Part shown: positions 1-8,859 of the stretch, piece after piece
Layout: every line of letters begins with the position of its first letter
Numbering within the stretch: position 1 is the stretch's first letter
NCBI GenBank assembly: GCA_029203105.1
Contig: CP119318.1
Span: forward strand, 139,001 to 203,000
Direction of reading: 5' to 3'
Length of the DNA: 64,000 nucleotides
DNA from: Candidatus Kaistia colombiensis
Lineage (GTDB): Bacteria > Pseudomonadota > Alphaproteobacteria > Rhizobiales > Kaistiaceae
Translations under genes and position numbers: made by a program
Notes under the pieces: model-generated
What the model was told of the DNA's origin: nothing
The model's database searches: none
Seen by the model: the letters and a program-made list of their open reading frames with translations, nothing else

Positions 1-91
1 CCCAGTCGGCGAGAAAACGGCGCCAGCCGGCGCCGGCCGCGCGGTCGCGAGGGGCGGTCACGGGGGCAAGATGCGCCGGATGGTCGGTCAC
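1..91 (-). CDS. Start of the next oxidase-operon gene, probably a second subunit III-like protein (partial)
   Basis: Only the first 30 codons are inside the window. The start is a GTG at 91 with GGAGG at 97-101, five bases upstream. It follows the subunit III stop codon by nine bases, so it is the next gene of the oxidase operon. The visible residues end in GWRRFLADW. In related alternative oxidase operons (coxMNOP type) two subunit III-like genes follow subunit I, and one of them starts with a short polar region and a W-x-x-x-x-x-D-W stretch before its first membrane helix. The assignment rests on position and this weak resemblance. A different oxidase assembly factor is possible. Confidence 0.5.
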   Translation of the reverse strand, partial: MTDHPAHLAPVTAPRDRAAGAGWRRFLADW

Positions 92-100
92 GCGTGCCTC

Positions 101-805
101 CTATGTCAGCAGCTGACGACAGACGGCGACAAAATCACCGACCCAGTTCGTCAGCAAGCCAAGCAGAACCAGCCAGATCAGCAGCAACGCGTGCCAGTAA
201 GTGGCACAGAGCCCGATGCCGAGCCGCAATTGCGCGACGGCGGCGCCCCGCTCCATCCGCCAGGTGACGCGGCCGAGCGCCGCCAGCCCACCGGCGACAT
301 GCGCGCCGTGCAGCGCGGTGATCAAATAGAAGAAGGCGTTGGCCGGGTTGGTCGCGAGGTAATAGCCCTCGGCATGCAGCTGTCGCCAGGCGAGAAGCTG
401 GCCGACGAGGAACAGCACCGCCGTTGCGCCGGCCGCCAGCAGGCCTGCCCGCATCCCCTCCGCATCGCCGCGCACGGCGGCGAGCCTGGCCGTTTCGAGC
501 GCGAGGCTGCTCAGCGCCAGCACCCCGGTATTGACCCAGAGGATGCCCGGCATCCGCACCGCCTCCCAGTCGCCGAGGCTGGCGCGCATCAGATAGGCGC
601 TGACGGTGAGCGCGAACAGCGAGCCGACGACCGCGAGGAACACGGCGAGGCCGACCTTGGCGACGCGCGCGCCGGACGGATCGGCGGCCGGGAAGCGGCC
701 GACCACGCCGGTCTCGAGCCAGGGCTTCGCCAGGATGCCCTGGCGCCACAGCCAGCCGAAGGCAATGGCCACGACCACCGCGAGGAAGATGAGGATCAGG
801 CTCAT
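101..805 (-). CDS. Cytochrome c oxidase subunit III
   Basis: A 234-residue integral membrane protein of the heme-copper oxidase subunit III family. It opens with a membrane helix (residues 1-16) and a WRQGILAKPWLETG segment typical of the short subunit III of coxMNOP-like oxidases. Four more hydrophobic segments follow, including NPANAFFYLITALHGAHV and the C-terminal YWHALLLIWLVLLGLL helix. The start is fixed by an ATGA overlap with the stop of the subunit I gene (802-805), which implies translational coupling. Subunit III carries no redox centre and stabilises proton pumping by subunit I. Neighbours encode subunits II and I upstream and a further operon member downstream. The family call is firm. 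Which paralogue of subunit III it is remains less certain. Confidence 0.85.
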   Translation of the reverse strand: MSLILIFLAVVVAIAFGWLWRQGILAKPWLETGVVGRFPAADPSGARVAKVGLAVFLAVVGSLFALTVSAYLMRASLGDWEAVRMPGILWVNTGVLALSSLALETARLAAVRGDAEGMRAGLLAAGATAVLFLVGQLLAWRQLHAEGYYLATNPANAFFYLITALHGAHVAGGLAALGRVTWRMERGAAVAQLRLGIGLCATYWHALLLIWLVLLGLLTNWVGDFVAVCRQLLT

Positions 806-2604
806 CGAGCGCCCTCCGCAACGGGATGGCCCGGCATGTCCGGGTCCCGCCCCGGCACGTTCTGCGGCACGAAATCCTCCGCCGCGCCCGGCACGGAATA
901 GTCGTAGGCCCAGCGATAGACGACGGGCAGCTCGGCGCCCCAATTGCCGTGCGCCGGCGGCGTTTCCGGCGTCTGCCATTCGAGCGTCGTCGCCCGCCAC
1001 GGATTGCCGCCCGCCGCGCGGCCATGCCGCAGGCTCCAGGCGAGGTTGAACAGGAACAGCATCTGCGTCGCGCCGACGACCAGCGCGGCGACGGTCATGA
1101 AGATATTCAAGGTCACGACCGAATGCGGCACGAAGGCTGTCTCGCCCATCTCGTAATAGCGCCGCGGCACGCCGAGCAGCCCGAGATAGTGCATCGGGAA
1201 AAAGATGGCATAGGCGCCGAGAAAGGTGATCCAGAAATGGATCTTGCCGAGCGTCGGGTTCAGCATCCGGCCCGTGATCTTCGGATACCAGTGATAGAGG
1301 CCGCCGAAGATGACGAGGATCGGCGCGACGCCCATCACCATGTGGAAATGCGCCACCACGAACATCGTGTCGGAAAGCGGCACGTCGACAACGACATTGC
1401 CGAGGAACAGCCCGGTCAGGCCGCCATTGATGAAGGTGACGATGAAGCCGAGCGCGAACAGCATCGGCACGGTGAAATGGATATCGCCGCGCCAGAGCGT
1501 CAGCACCCAATTGTAGACCTTGAGCGCGGTCGGCACGGCGATGATCAGCGTCGTCGTGGCGAAGAAGAAGCCGAAGCCCGGATTCATGCCGCTGACATAC
1601 ATGTGATGCGCCCACACCACGAAGGAGAGCGCGCCGATGATGACGATCGCCCAGACCATCATCCGGTAGCCGAAGATGTTCTTGCGGGCATGCGTGCTGA
1701 TCAGGTCGGAGACGATGCCAAAGGCCGGAAGCGCGACGATGTAGACCTCGGGATGGCCGAAGAACCAGAACAGGTGCTGGAACAGGATCGGGCTGCCGCC
1801 GGCATAAGGCGCCTGCTCGCCCGTCACGACGATCGCCGGCATGAAGAAGCTGGTGCCGAGCCCCCGGTCGAACAGCATCATCACCGAGCCGACGAACAAC
1901 GCCGGGAACGCCAGGAGCGCCATCACCGTGGCGGTGAAGATGCCCCAGATCGTCAGCGGCATCCGCATCAGCGTCATGCCGCGCGTGCGCCCCTGCAGCA
2001 CCGTGACGACATAGTTGAGCCCGCCCATGGTGAAGCCGATGATGAACAGCATCAGCGAGACCAGCATGACGATGATGCCCCATTGCTGGCCGGGCGTGTT
2101 GGCGAGGATCGCCTGCGGCGGATAGAGCGTCCAGCCGGCGCCAGTCGGCCCGCCCGGCACGAAGAAGCCGGAGACGAGCAGCAGCACGGCGACGAGATAG
2201 ACCCAGTAGCTCAGCATGTTGAGATAGGGGAACATCATGTCCCGCGCGCCGAGCATCAGCGGGATCAGATAGTTGCCGAAGCCGCCGAGGAAGAGCGCGG
2301 TCAGCAGATACACCACCATGATCATGCCGTGCATGGTGATGAACTGGTAGTAGTGGTCGGCGTCGAGGAAGGGCAGCAGGCCGGGAAAGGCAAGCTGGAG
2401 CCGCATCAGCCAGGACAGCACCAGCGCCACCAGCCCGATCGCCATCGCCGTCAGTCCGTACTGGATGGCGATGACCTTGGCGTCCTGCGAGAAGACGTAT
2501 TTCGTCACCCAGCTCTTCGGGTGATAGAGGTCGAGCTCCCCGCCCTCATGCGCCGCGGAACCGGGCACGCCAGGAACCGGTTCGCCATGCGTGACATCGA
2601 CCAT
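802..2604 (-). CDS. coxA: Cytochrome c oxidase subunit I (aa3 type)
   Basis: The catalytic subunit of the terminal oxidase: it reduces oxygen to water in the inner membrane and pumps protons. It has 600 residues and about twelve membrane helices. Ligands are visible: heme a by H92 and H421, heme a3 by H419 (in VAHFH), CuB by H284, H333 and H334. The HPEVY motif (284-288) contains E286 and the tyrosine Y288 cross-linked to H284 in A-type oxidases, which marks this as a proton-pumping A-type enzyme and not a cbb3 oxidase. The start lies 89 bp after the subunit II gene. The stop overlaps the subunit III start by four bases. The order cytochrome c, II, I, III resembles the alternative coxMNOP oxidases of rhizobia. 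Confidence 0.95.
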   Translation of the reverse strand: MVDVTHGEPVPGVPGSAAHEGGELDLYHPKSWVTKYVFSQDAKVIAIQYGLTAMAIGLVALVLSWLMRLQLAFPGLLPFLDADHYYQFITMHGMIMVVYLLTALFLGGFGNYLIPLMLGARDMMFPYLNMLSYWVYLVAVLLLVSGFFVPGGPTGAGWTLYPPQAILANTPGQQWGIIVMLVSLMLFIIGFTMGGLNYVVTVLQGRTRGMTLMRMPLTIWGIFTATVMALLAFPALFVGSVMMLFDRGLGTSFFMPAIVVTGEQAPYAGGSPILFQHLFWFFGHPEVYIVALPAFGIVSDLISTHARKNIFGYRMMVWAIVIIGALSFVVWAHHMYVSGMNPGFGFFFATTTLIIAVPTALKVYNWVLTLWRGDIHFTVPMLFALGFIVTFINGGLTGLFLGNVVVDVPLSDTMFVVAHFHMVMGVAPILVIFGGLYHWYPKITGRMLNPTLGKIHFWITFLGAYAIFFPMHYLGLLGVPRRYYEMGETAFVPHSVVTLNIFMTVAALVVGATQMLFLFNLAWSLRHGRAAGGNPWRATTLEWQTPETPPAHGNWGAELPVVYRWAYDYSVPGAAEDFVPQNVPGRDPDMPGHPVAEGAR

Positions 2605-2693
2605 GAGCCGTCACCCCGCTTCGTTCCGGGGGCGACGCTTCGCGCCCTCCCCCGCCCTCTCCTTGCCGGCGCCGACCGTCCGGCCGCCGCGCG

Positions 2694-3509
2694 TCACGGC
2701 AGCGCGCCGGTCTTGGCGGGCGCCTGCATCTGTTCGAATGTCTGCTGCTGCGCGAGCCAGGCCTGGTAGTCGGCCTCCGGCTCGACCACCACCGTGCCGC
2801 GCATATAGGGGTGGCCGACGCCGCAGAGCTCGGCGCACAGCACCTCGAAGCTGCCGGTGCGCGTCGGCGTCAGCCAGTAATAGGTGACGGAGCCGGGGAT
2901 CATGTCCATCTTGGCGCGGAATTCCGGCACGAAGAAATCATGCACCGCATCGAGCGAGCGCAGCAGCAGCGCCACCGGCTTGCCGACCGGCAGATGCAGT
3001 TCGCCGCCCTGCACGATGATGTCGTCCCGCCCGCGCGGATCGTTCGGATCGATGCCGAGCGGGTTGGTGTCGCTGACGTCGCGGGTATCAGCGGCGCCGA
3101 GCTTGCCGTCCTTGCCGGGCAGCCGATAGGCCCATTGCCATTGCTGGCCGACCACCTCGACCGAGGTGGCGTCGGCCGGAACGCGGATGAAGCGGGCCCA
3201 GACGACGAGGCCAGGCGCCAGCATGGCGGCAACGCCGATTGCCGTGCCGATCGCCAGCCAGGTTTCGAGCCGCTTGTTCTCGGGCTCATAGGCGGCGCGC
3301 CGGCCGGGCCGGTGGCGGAAGCGCAGCAGGCAATAGGCCAGGAAAAGGACGACGGCGGCGAAGACGGCGCCGGTGATCCAGAAGGTGATGTTGACGGTGT
3401 CGTCGATATAGCCCCAGTTCGAGGCGATCGGCGTGAACCACCAGGGGCTCAGAAGGTGAAACAGCACCGAGCCGACGACCACCAGAGCCAGCACTATCGC
3501 GATCGGCAT
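2694..3509 (-). CDS. coxB: Cytochrome c oxidase subunit II
   Basis: The electron entry subunit, 271 residues. Two N-terminal membrane helices (about 1-20 and 41-62, with a further hydrophobic stretch near 86-104) anchor a periplasmic cupredoxin domain. The binuclear CuA site is complete: H190, C225, E227, C229, H233 and M236. The aromatic patch QWQWAY (123-128) is where cytochrome c electrons enter. There is no C-terminal heme c motif, so this is not a caa3-type fused subunit. The separate cytochrome c gene immediately upstream (38-base gap) is the probable donor. The N-terminus lacks a clear lipobox. It shares a promoter region with the cytochrome c gene or is transcribed from it. Confidence 0.95.
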   Translation of the reverse strand: MPIAIVLALVVVGSVLFHLLSPWWFTPIASNWGYIDDTVNITFWITGAVFAAVVLFLAYCLLRFRHRPGRRAAYEPENKRLETWLAIGTAIGVAAMLAPGLVVWARFIRVPADATSVEVVGQQWQWAYRLPGKDGKLGAADTRDVSDTNPLGIDPNDPRGRDDIIVQGGELHLPVGKPVALLLRSLDAVHDFFVPEFRAKMDMIPGSVTYYWLTPTRTGSFEVLCAELCGVGHPYMRGTVVVEPEADYQAWLAQQQTFEQMQAPAKTGALP

Positions 3510-3546
3510 GAATCTTCATCCCTGCCATGACGATGGGCGCGCGCGC

Positions 3547-3948
3547 CTACATCTTCTTGCCGTCCGGTCCAAACTGCTTCAGATAGGCGATGACGTTGTC
3601 GATGTCCGTCTGGTTCTTCAGCCCCGGGAAGGTCATCTTGGTGCCGGGGATCTTGGCCTTCGGATTCTGGATGTATTCGCGGAAGACCGTCTCGTCCCAG
3701 ACGATGCCGGAATTCTTGTTGGCGGCCGAATAGCTATAGCCGGGCACCGAACCGGTCTTGCGGCCGAACAGGCCGTTCAGCTCAGGTCCGACGGCGTTCT
3801 TGGCGGTTTCGCCGATCTGGTGACAGGCGCGGCATTTCAGGAATACTTTTTCGCCCTGCGCCGCATCGCCATCCGCCAGCGCCACCGCCGGTACCGCGAC
3901 GAGAATCACAATCTGGACGAGCAGGGTCGCATAGCCCCGTGCAGTCAT
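3547..3948 (-). CDS. Class I c-type cytochrome (cytochrome c2-like), exported
   Basis: A 133-residue soluble monoheme cytochrome. The chosen ATG at 3948 is preceded by GGGAGGC and gives a signal peptide (about residues 1-25, ending AVALA). An upstream in-frame ATG at 4041 would put a charged stretch before it. The heme attachment site is C39-R-A-C42-H43 and the sixth ligand is M105 in PGTKMTF. It is the first gene of the oxidase operon, 37 bases before subunit II, so it most likely carries electrons from the bc1 complex, or another donor, to the CuA site. The fold resembles mitochondrial cytochrome c and bacterial c2. Confidence 0.9.
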   Translation of the reverse strand: MTARGYATLLVQIVILVAVPAVALADGDAAQGEKVFLKCRACHQIGETAKNAVGPELNGLFGRKTGSVPGYSYSAANKNSGIVWDETVFREYIQNPKAKIPGTKMTFPGLKNQTDIDNVIAYLKQFGPDGKKM

Positions 3949-4230
3949 CGAAGCCTCCCAACCACCGACACCGAACCAAACTTCGCGTCCGTTCGGTGAG
4001 AAATCGGCCTCGAACGGCGTGCGCGATCGGCAGTCTAGCATATTTACGCTGCGTCACATCAGTTTGGAAGCCGGCGATCGAGACATCCTGCGCTGACGCG
4101 GCAGATCGGCCGCCAATCGGGCCTTGCCTCGACGGGGCGAACAGGCTTGTCTTCGCAGGCTGGTGCCACTCAGGCTCAGCCAGGCCGCCACAGGGGCCTC
4201 CAGAATCTCAGCGTCATGCCGGAGAAGCGA

Positions 4231-4557
4231 ATGATCTACGAACTGCGCATCTATTCCTGCCTGCCCGGCCGCATGCCGGCGCTACAGAAACGCTTCCGCG
4301 AGCACACGCTACGCCTCTGGGATAAGCACGGCATCCGCCAGGCCGGCTTCTGGACGACGCTGGTCGGCCCGGCCAACAACGACCTCACCTATCTGATCGC
4401 CTGGGACAGCCTGGCCGACCGCGAAGCGCGCTGGAACGCCTTCATGGCCGACCCGGAATGGCAAGCCGCCCGCGCTGACAGCGAAAAGGATGGCCTGATC
4501 GTCGCCAATGTCGCGAGCTCCTTCCTGCAGCCTACGGATTTCTCGTCGGTTCGCTGA
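4231..4557 (+). CDS. NIPSNAP family protein
   Basis: A 108-residue cytosolic protein of the NIPSNAP family (dimeric alpha/beta-barrel fold), starting MIYELRIYSC and containing the typical LPGRMPALQKRFREH and the LIAWDSLADREARWNAFMADPEW block. The ATG at 4231 follows GGAGAAG at 4221. An upstream in-frame ATG at 4147 would add a low-complexity leader. The biochemical role of bacterial NIPSNAP proteins is not established. It is divergent from the oxidase operon and monocistronic, ending at a strong hairpin. Confidence 0.85.
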   Translation: MIYELRIYSCLPGRMPALQKRFREHTLRLWDKHGIRQAGFWTTLVGPANNDLTYLIAWDSLADREARWNAFMADPEWQAARADSEKDGLIVANVASSFLQPTDFSSVR

Positions 4558-4563
4558 AACCTC

Positions 4564-4600
4564 CCCTCGTTTGAGTGCGGCTCGCCGCCTCAAACGAGGG
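4564..4600 (+). terminator. Hairpin terminator after the NIPSNAP gene
   Basis: Perfect 12-base inverted repeat CCCTCGTTTGAG (4564-4575) and its complement (4589-4600) around a 13-base loop, followed by TTGAAGTTT. It begins seven bases after the stop codon. Confidence 0.7.
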
Positions 4601-4690
4601 TTGAAGTTTCTTCGCCAGCAACATTGAAGCGATCTGCAATAAGTCCTAAGCCCGACGGGTACTGATCTTGCAGCACCGATGGGAAATCAA

Positions 4691-5818
4691 ATGATTCGGC
4701 AGAACGGGCGGAACTTCACAAAGGTCTGGCAAAGAACTGCGCGTGGCGTCGCGACGACATTGGTCGCCGCTTCGCTGCTGGCGTCGCAATCGGCACTGGC
4801 CTGCACCAGCTTCGTGATCCCAACCTCCGACAACGGCGCGGTCTATGCCCGAACGATGGAGTTCGCTTTCCCGCTTGAATCGAGCGCCATTGTCATTCCG
4901 CGCGGCTATGCGCTCTCCTCCGTCGGCCCCGACGACAAGCCGGCCATGAACTGGACCGGCAAATATGCCGCTGTCGGTCTCAATGCGATGGGAATTACCG
5001 GGCTGGTCGATGGCATCAACGAGAAGGGTCTCGCCGGCGGCATCCTGTACTTCCCGGGCTTCGCCGGCTACACCGACCCGACCAAGGCCGATGCCGCGAA
5101 ATCCCTGGCGCCTTGGGACGTGCTGACCTGGGCGCTGACGCGCTATGCCACCGTCGCCGAGGTCAAGGCGGCTCTGCCGGAGATCGCCGTCATCGCGGTC
5201 GTGCAGTCGGCGCTGAAGATCGTCCCGCCCGTCCACTACACGCTGCACGACGCCACCGGCGCCTCGCTGGTGATCGAGCCCGTCGACGGTACCCTCAAGG
5301 TCTATGACAATCCGCTTGGCGTCATGACCAATTCGCCGCCCTTCGACTGGCACATGATCAACCTCAGCAACTATCTGAAGCTCTCGCCGTTCAATGCGCC
5401 GCCGCTGAAGATTGGCGACGTGACGATCGAGCAGTTGGGCCAGGGCTCCGGCCTTCTCGGCATTCCGGGAGATCCGACGCCGCCGTCGCGCTTCGTGCGC
5501 GCGCTTGGCTATACGCTGTCGGCGGAGAAGGCGCCAAGCGGCATCGAGAGCGTCCGGCTGGCCGAGCATGTGCTGAACAATTTCGATATTCCGAAAGGCT
5601 GGATCCGCGAAGGCGACGACAAGGACGCGCCACTCGAATATACGCAATGGTCTGCGATCGCCGACCTCAAGAATCGAGTCTACTACGTCAAGACCTACGA
5701 CAACCAGACCCTGCGCAGCATCGACCTGATGCGCTTCGATCTCGATGCCAAGCAGATTGTTTCGGCGCCGCTGAAGCCGGCCCCCGACGCGCCGTCACTG
5801 GAATTCGCCAAGCCCTGA
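4691..5818 (+). CDS. Exported Ntn-hydrolase, choloylglycine hydrolase family (linear amide C-N hydrolase)
   Basis: An N-terminal nucleophile hydrolase of the penicillin V acylase/bile salt hydrolase family, about 375 residues. A signal peptide ends in SALA, placing the nucleophile cysteine (ACTSF) at the new N-terminus after cleavage. Other family marks are R-T-M-E-F just downstream and NEKGLAGGILYFPG. These enzymes cut linear amide bonds such as penicillin V, conjugated bile salts or acyl-homoserine lactones. The substrate cannot be read from the sequence, but a periplasmic or secreted location favours signal quenching or beta-lactam acyl hydrolysis over bile acids. The start could be ATG 4679 or ATG 4691. 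The latter has GGGA at better spacing. It stands alone between two hairpins. Confidence 0.85.
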   Translation: MIRQNGRNFTKVWQRTARGVATTLVAASLLASQSALACTSFVIPTSDNGAVYARTMEFAFPLESSAIVIPRGYALSSVGPDDKPAMNWTGKYAAVGLNAMGITGLVDGINEKGLAGGILYFPGFAGYTDPTKADAAKSLAPWDVLTWALTRYATVAEVKAALPEIAVIAVVQSALKIVPPVHYTLHDATGASLVIEPVDGTLKVYDNPLGVMTNSPPFDWHMINLSNYLKLSPFNAPPLKIGDVTIEQLGQGSGLLGIPGDPTPPSRFVRALGYTLSAEKAPSGIESVRLAEHVLNNFDIPKGWIREGDDKDAPLEYTQWSAIADLKNRVYYVKTYDNQTLRSIDLMRFDLDAKQIVSAPLKPAPDAPSLEFAKP

Positions 5819-5833
5819 CGATACCGGACGACA

Positions 5834-5863
5834 GGAACCGGCGCACCACGTCGTGCCGGTTCC
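5834..5863 (+). terminator. Hairpin after the Ntn-hydrolase gene
   Basis: GGAACCGGC (5834-5842) and GCCGGTTCC (5855-5863) form a 9-bp stem 15 bases after the stop. There is no T-tract, so factor-independent termination is uncertain. Confidence 0.4.
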
Positions 5864-5968
5864 AGCCTGACGCGAGTCGAACCGACATCGGAACCGGCGA
5901 GAGCAAAGCGCGACCACCGGCTCTGGCGACAGCAGCCATTTCCATAACCATTTGATGCATAAGGATGT

Positions 5969-6045
<77 letters not shown>

Positions 6046-6265
6046 ATCGGCCGCCGCCGGAGCGGCGCGGGCCTGACCAGCTTGGCCGGACGGGCGACAT
6101 GCTTATGGTCCGATTGCCCTCCCGTTTTCAAGAGCGCACGGGATAAATCTGGGGTGGAACCGTCCGCCTACGACCCGGTAACCGCCATCCTGCCATGCCT
6201 GATTTCGGGATGCACCGGCCGAGTCGCCGTGCGACGATGCCACCTTGTCGCCATGACGATGACAC

Positions 6266-7252
6266 ATGGGCGGGGGAAGCAGGGCACGGATGGGAACGAA
6301 GCACCGAAGCCGGTTCACGCCGCCCGCGCCTGGATGCGCCGCGACGCACCGGTCGGCGCTGCCGGCAACGAGAGCGTTTTCGGGCGAAGCGGATACCGGT
6401 TCGCGTGAAGAAAGCGCGATCGGACCAATAGTTAGAGCCGTTCAGCGTTTCCATGCAACGGCGAAGGGCTCGAGGCTCGGGCTCGTCCTGCTGATGTTGG
6501 GAGCGATGGTAAACGAATGCAGCCTCGCCGACGGCGAGACGGGACTCGTTGCCAGCGTCATCGACGGCGACACGCTGGTGCTCGATTCCGGGCTCGAGGT
6601 CCGGCTGGTCGGCATTCAGGCGCCGAAGCTGCCGCTTGGTCGGCCCGACTTCACCGCCTGGCCGCTGGCGCAGGAGGCCAAGGCGGCGCTGGAGCGGATG
6701 GCGCTCGGTCAGGCAGCGCAACTGCGCTATGGCGGCGCCCGGCGCGACCGCTACGGCCGCGCGCTGGCGCATGTCGAAATCCTGCCGGAGGACGGCGAGG
6801 CTGTGTGGCTGCAGCGGGCGATGGTGGCGAGCGGTCTCGCCCGCGTCTATTCCTTCGCCGACAATCGCCAGTGTGTCGGCGCTTTGATGAATGTTGAACG
6901 GGACGCACGCAAATCAGGGCTTGGCCTCTGGCCCGATCCATACTACGCCATCCGCCCTGCGACCGATCCCGGGCTTGCAACCCAGCACGATGTGTATGAT
7001 CTGGTTGAGGGAAGGGTCGTTTCCGTCGGCGAGCGCGGCCCGATCGCCTATCTGGATTTCGGGCGCGACTGGTCGACGGATTTCACGGCCGTGCTGACTG
7101 CCGAGGCCATCGCGGCGCTCGCGCAGGACGGCATCGCCGTGGCGGCGCTGAGGGGGCAACGGGTAAGACTGAGGGGCTGGATCGAGAGTCACGACGGGCC
7201 GAGCTTGCGGGTCACGCATCCCGAGCAGCTCGAACTGTTGGACCAATGGTGA
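6266..7252 (+). CDS. Staphylococcal nuclease-fold (SNase-like) exported protein
   Basis: The conserved part (from about 6530) is a thermonuclease-type OB-fold domain: VIDGDTLVL, EVRLVGIQAPK and RDRYGRALAHV, with family-like arginine and glutamate positions. A hydrophobic segment (LGLVLLMLGAMV, near 6475-6510) precedes it and looks like a signal peptide or anchor. A second OB-like segment follows (DLVEGRVVSVGERGPIAYLDFG), common in these alphaproteobacterial proteins. The start is uncertain: ATGs at 6266 and 6290 give a long basic leader that runs through a dispersed repeat at 6371-6418, so the true start may be internal (ATG 6494 or a non-ATG codon just upstream). It ends three bases before the M48 lipoprotein gene, so the two are probably co-transcribed. 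Confidence 0.75.
   Translation: MGGGSRARMGTKHRSRFTPPAPGCAATHRSALPATRAFSGEADTGSREESAIGPIVRAVQRFHATAKGSRLGLVLLMLGAMVNECSLADGETGLVASVIDGDTLVLDSGLEVRLVGIQAPKLPLGRPDFTAWPLAQEAKAALERMALGQAAQLRYGGARRDRYGRALAHVEILPEDGEAVWLQRAMVASGLARVYSFADNRQCVGALMNVERDARKSGLGLWPDPYYAIRPATDPGLATQHDVYDLVEGRVVSVGERGPIAYLDFGRDWSTDFTAVLTAEAIAALAQDGIAVAALRGQRVRLRGWIESHDGPSLRVTHPEQLELLDQW
6371..6418. repeat. Dispersed intergenic repeat, copy 1 (GATACCGGTTCGC family)
   Basis: About 48 bases with AGCG at one end, a central GGATACCGGTTCGCGTGAAG, and a GCGC-rich end. A second, clearly related copy lies at 45055-45101. It sits inside the 5' extension of the SNase-like reading frame, which argues that this part is not coding. 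Confidence 0.6.
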
Positions 7253-7255
7253 AGA

Positions 7256-8758
7256 ATGACGGCATTCGGTGCCACACGGAATAGGGAGCAGTCGCGCTCC
7301 CGCGGCGCGCTTCTGTGGAAGGCGGCGATCATCACGGCGAGCCTGCTGCTCGCCGGCTGCACGACCGTGCTCGAACAGACCTATGGTCCGCCGCAGACGA
7401 CGGCCGGCGCAGCGACGCCGCCGCCTGTCGACCCGGAGCAGGCCCGCATCGGCGCAGAGGAACATCCGCGCATCGTTGCGAGTTTCGGCGGCATCTATCA
7501 CGACGACAAGCTGGAGAAGACGGTGGCCCGCATCGTCGGCCGCATCGTCGCCGCCTCCGACGACCCGTCGCAGTCCTATCGCATCACCATCCTCAACACG
7601 CCCTCGGTCAACGCCTTCGCGCTGCCGGGAGGCTATCTCTATGTGACGCGCGGCCTGCTGGCGCTGGCAAACGATTCCTCCGAGGTCGCCGCCGTCATCG
7701 CGCACGAGATGGGCCACGTCACCGCCAACCACGCCATGCAGCGCCAGAACAAGGCGCGCGCCGCGATGATCGTCAGCCGCGTCGTCACCGACGTGCTGCA
7801 GGATGGCGACGCCGGCCAGCTGGCGCTCGCCTCGAGCCAGCGCACGCTCGCCGCCTTCTCGCAGCAGCAGGAGCTGGAGGCCGACGCGATCGGCGTGCGC
7901 ACCATCGGCAAGGCCGGCTACGACCCCTTCGCCGCCGCCCGCTTCCTCGACCTGATGGGCCGGTTCGCCGCCTACAAGTCGGCCGGCAGCGTGCAGGACA
8001 AGCGGCCGGACTTCCTCGCCTCGCACCCGGCGACGCCGCAGCGCGTCGATTTCGCCGTCCGCGCCGCGCGCCAATTCGGCGCGCCGGGGATCGGCGAGGT
8101 CGACCGCGAACGCTATCTGCAGGGCGTCGACGGCATGCTCTATGGCGACGACCGCTCGCAGGGTTTTGTACGCGGCAAGAATTTCTACCATCCGACGCTC
8201 GGTGTCGGCTTCACCGTGCCGAGCGGCTTCATCCTCGACAACACGGCGGATGCGGTGCTGGCGACCGCGCCGGACGGCACGGCACTGCGCTTCGACGGCG
8301 CCAACCTGCCGATCGGCACGGCGCTGGCCGATTATATCGCGTCGGGCTGGGTCAACGGGCTCGACCGCAATTCGATCAAGAGCTTCACGGTCAATGGCCT
8401 CGAGGCCGCCTCGGCGCGCGCCGAAGCCAAGGGCTGGGTATTCCGCATCGCGGTGATCCGGGTCGGCGCCAGCGCGACCTATCGTTTCATCTTCGCCAAC
8501 GAGACCGACACGCCCGGCCTCGAGCAGGCGACGATGGAGACGGTGCAGAGCTTCCGCAAGCTGTCGCCGCAGGAAGCCGCCGCGCTGAAGCCGCTGCGGG
8601 TCCAGCTGGTGACGGTGAAGTCGGGCGATACGGTCGACAGCCTCGCCCGGCGCATGAACGGCGTCGATCGGCCGACGGAGCTCTTCCGCGTCCTGAACGA
8701 CATCAAGGGCAACACGCTTCCGCCCGCCGGCGACAAGGTCAAGATCATCGACGATTGA
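7256..8758 (+). CDS. M48 family zinc metallopeptidase lipoprotein with C-terminal LysM-like segment
   Basis: A 500-residue envelope protease. The lipobox LLAGC (C35) ends a signal peptide, so the protein is lipid-anchored. The zinc site HEMGH is at 150-154, with the third ligand in QELEADAIG downstream. A central region (about 290-430) is shared by BepA-like relatives. The C-terminus (about 445-500, VTVKSGDTVDSLARRM ... LPPAGDKVKIID) looks like a degenerate LysM fold, suggesting peptidoglycan contact. BepA/YfgC relatives help outer-membrane protein quality control. That role is an inference here. The start is three bases after the SNase-like gene stop. Confidence 0.9.
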   Translation: MTAFGATRNREQSRSRGALLWKAAIITASLLLAGCTTVLEQTYGPPQTTAGAATPPPVDPEQARIGAEEHPRIVASFGGIYHDDKLEKTVARIVGRIVAASDDPSQSYRITILNTPSVNAFALPGGYLYVTRGLLALANDSSEVAAVIAHEMGHVTANHAMQRQNKARAAMIVSRVVTDVLQDGDAGQLALASSQRTLAAFSQQQELEADAIGVRTIGKAGYDPFAAARFLDLMGRFAAYKSAGSVQDKRPDFLASHPATPQRVDFAVRAARQFGAPGIGEVDRERYLQGVDGMLYGDDRSQGFVRGKNFYHPTLGVGFTVPSGFILDNTADAVLATAPDGTALRFDGANLPIGTALADYIASGWVNGLDRNSIKSFTVNGLEAASARAEAKGWVFRIAVIRVGASATYRFIFANETDTPGLEQATMETVQSFRKLSPQEAAALKPLRVQLVTVKSGDTVDSLARRMNGVDRPTELFRVLNDIKGNTLPPAGDKVKIIDD

Positions 8759-8808
8759 GGGCGGCTGGCCCTAAGGGCCGCTGCCGCACGGCGCAAGGCA
8801 GGCCAACA

Positions 8809-8834
8809 AAAAGGGCGCCCGAAGGCGCCCTTTT
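8809..8834. terminator. Bidirectional terminator between the M48 gene and ilvD
   Basis: AAAAGGGCGCC (8809-8819), loop CGAA, then GGCGCCCTTTT (8824-8834), continuing into a T-run on the plus strand and an A-run on the left that acts as a T-run for the minus strand. The two convergent genes on either side both end here. Confidence 0.85.
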
Positions 8835-8859
8835 TTTCGTTTTCGAAGGATCGGTCCGG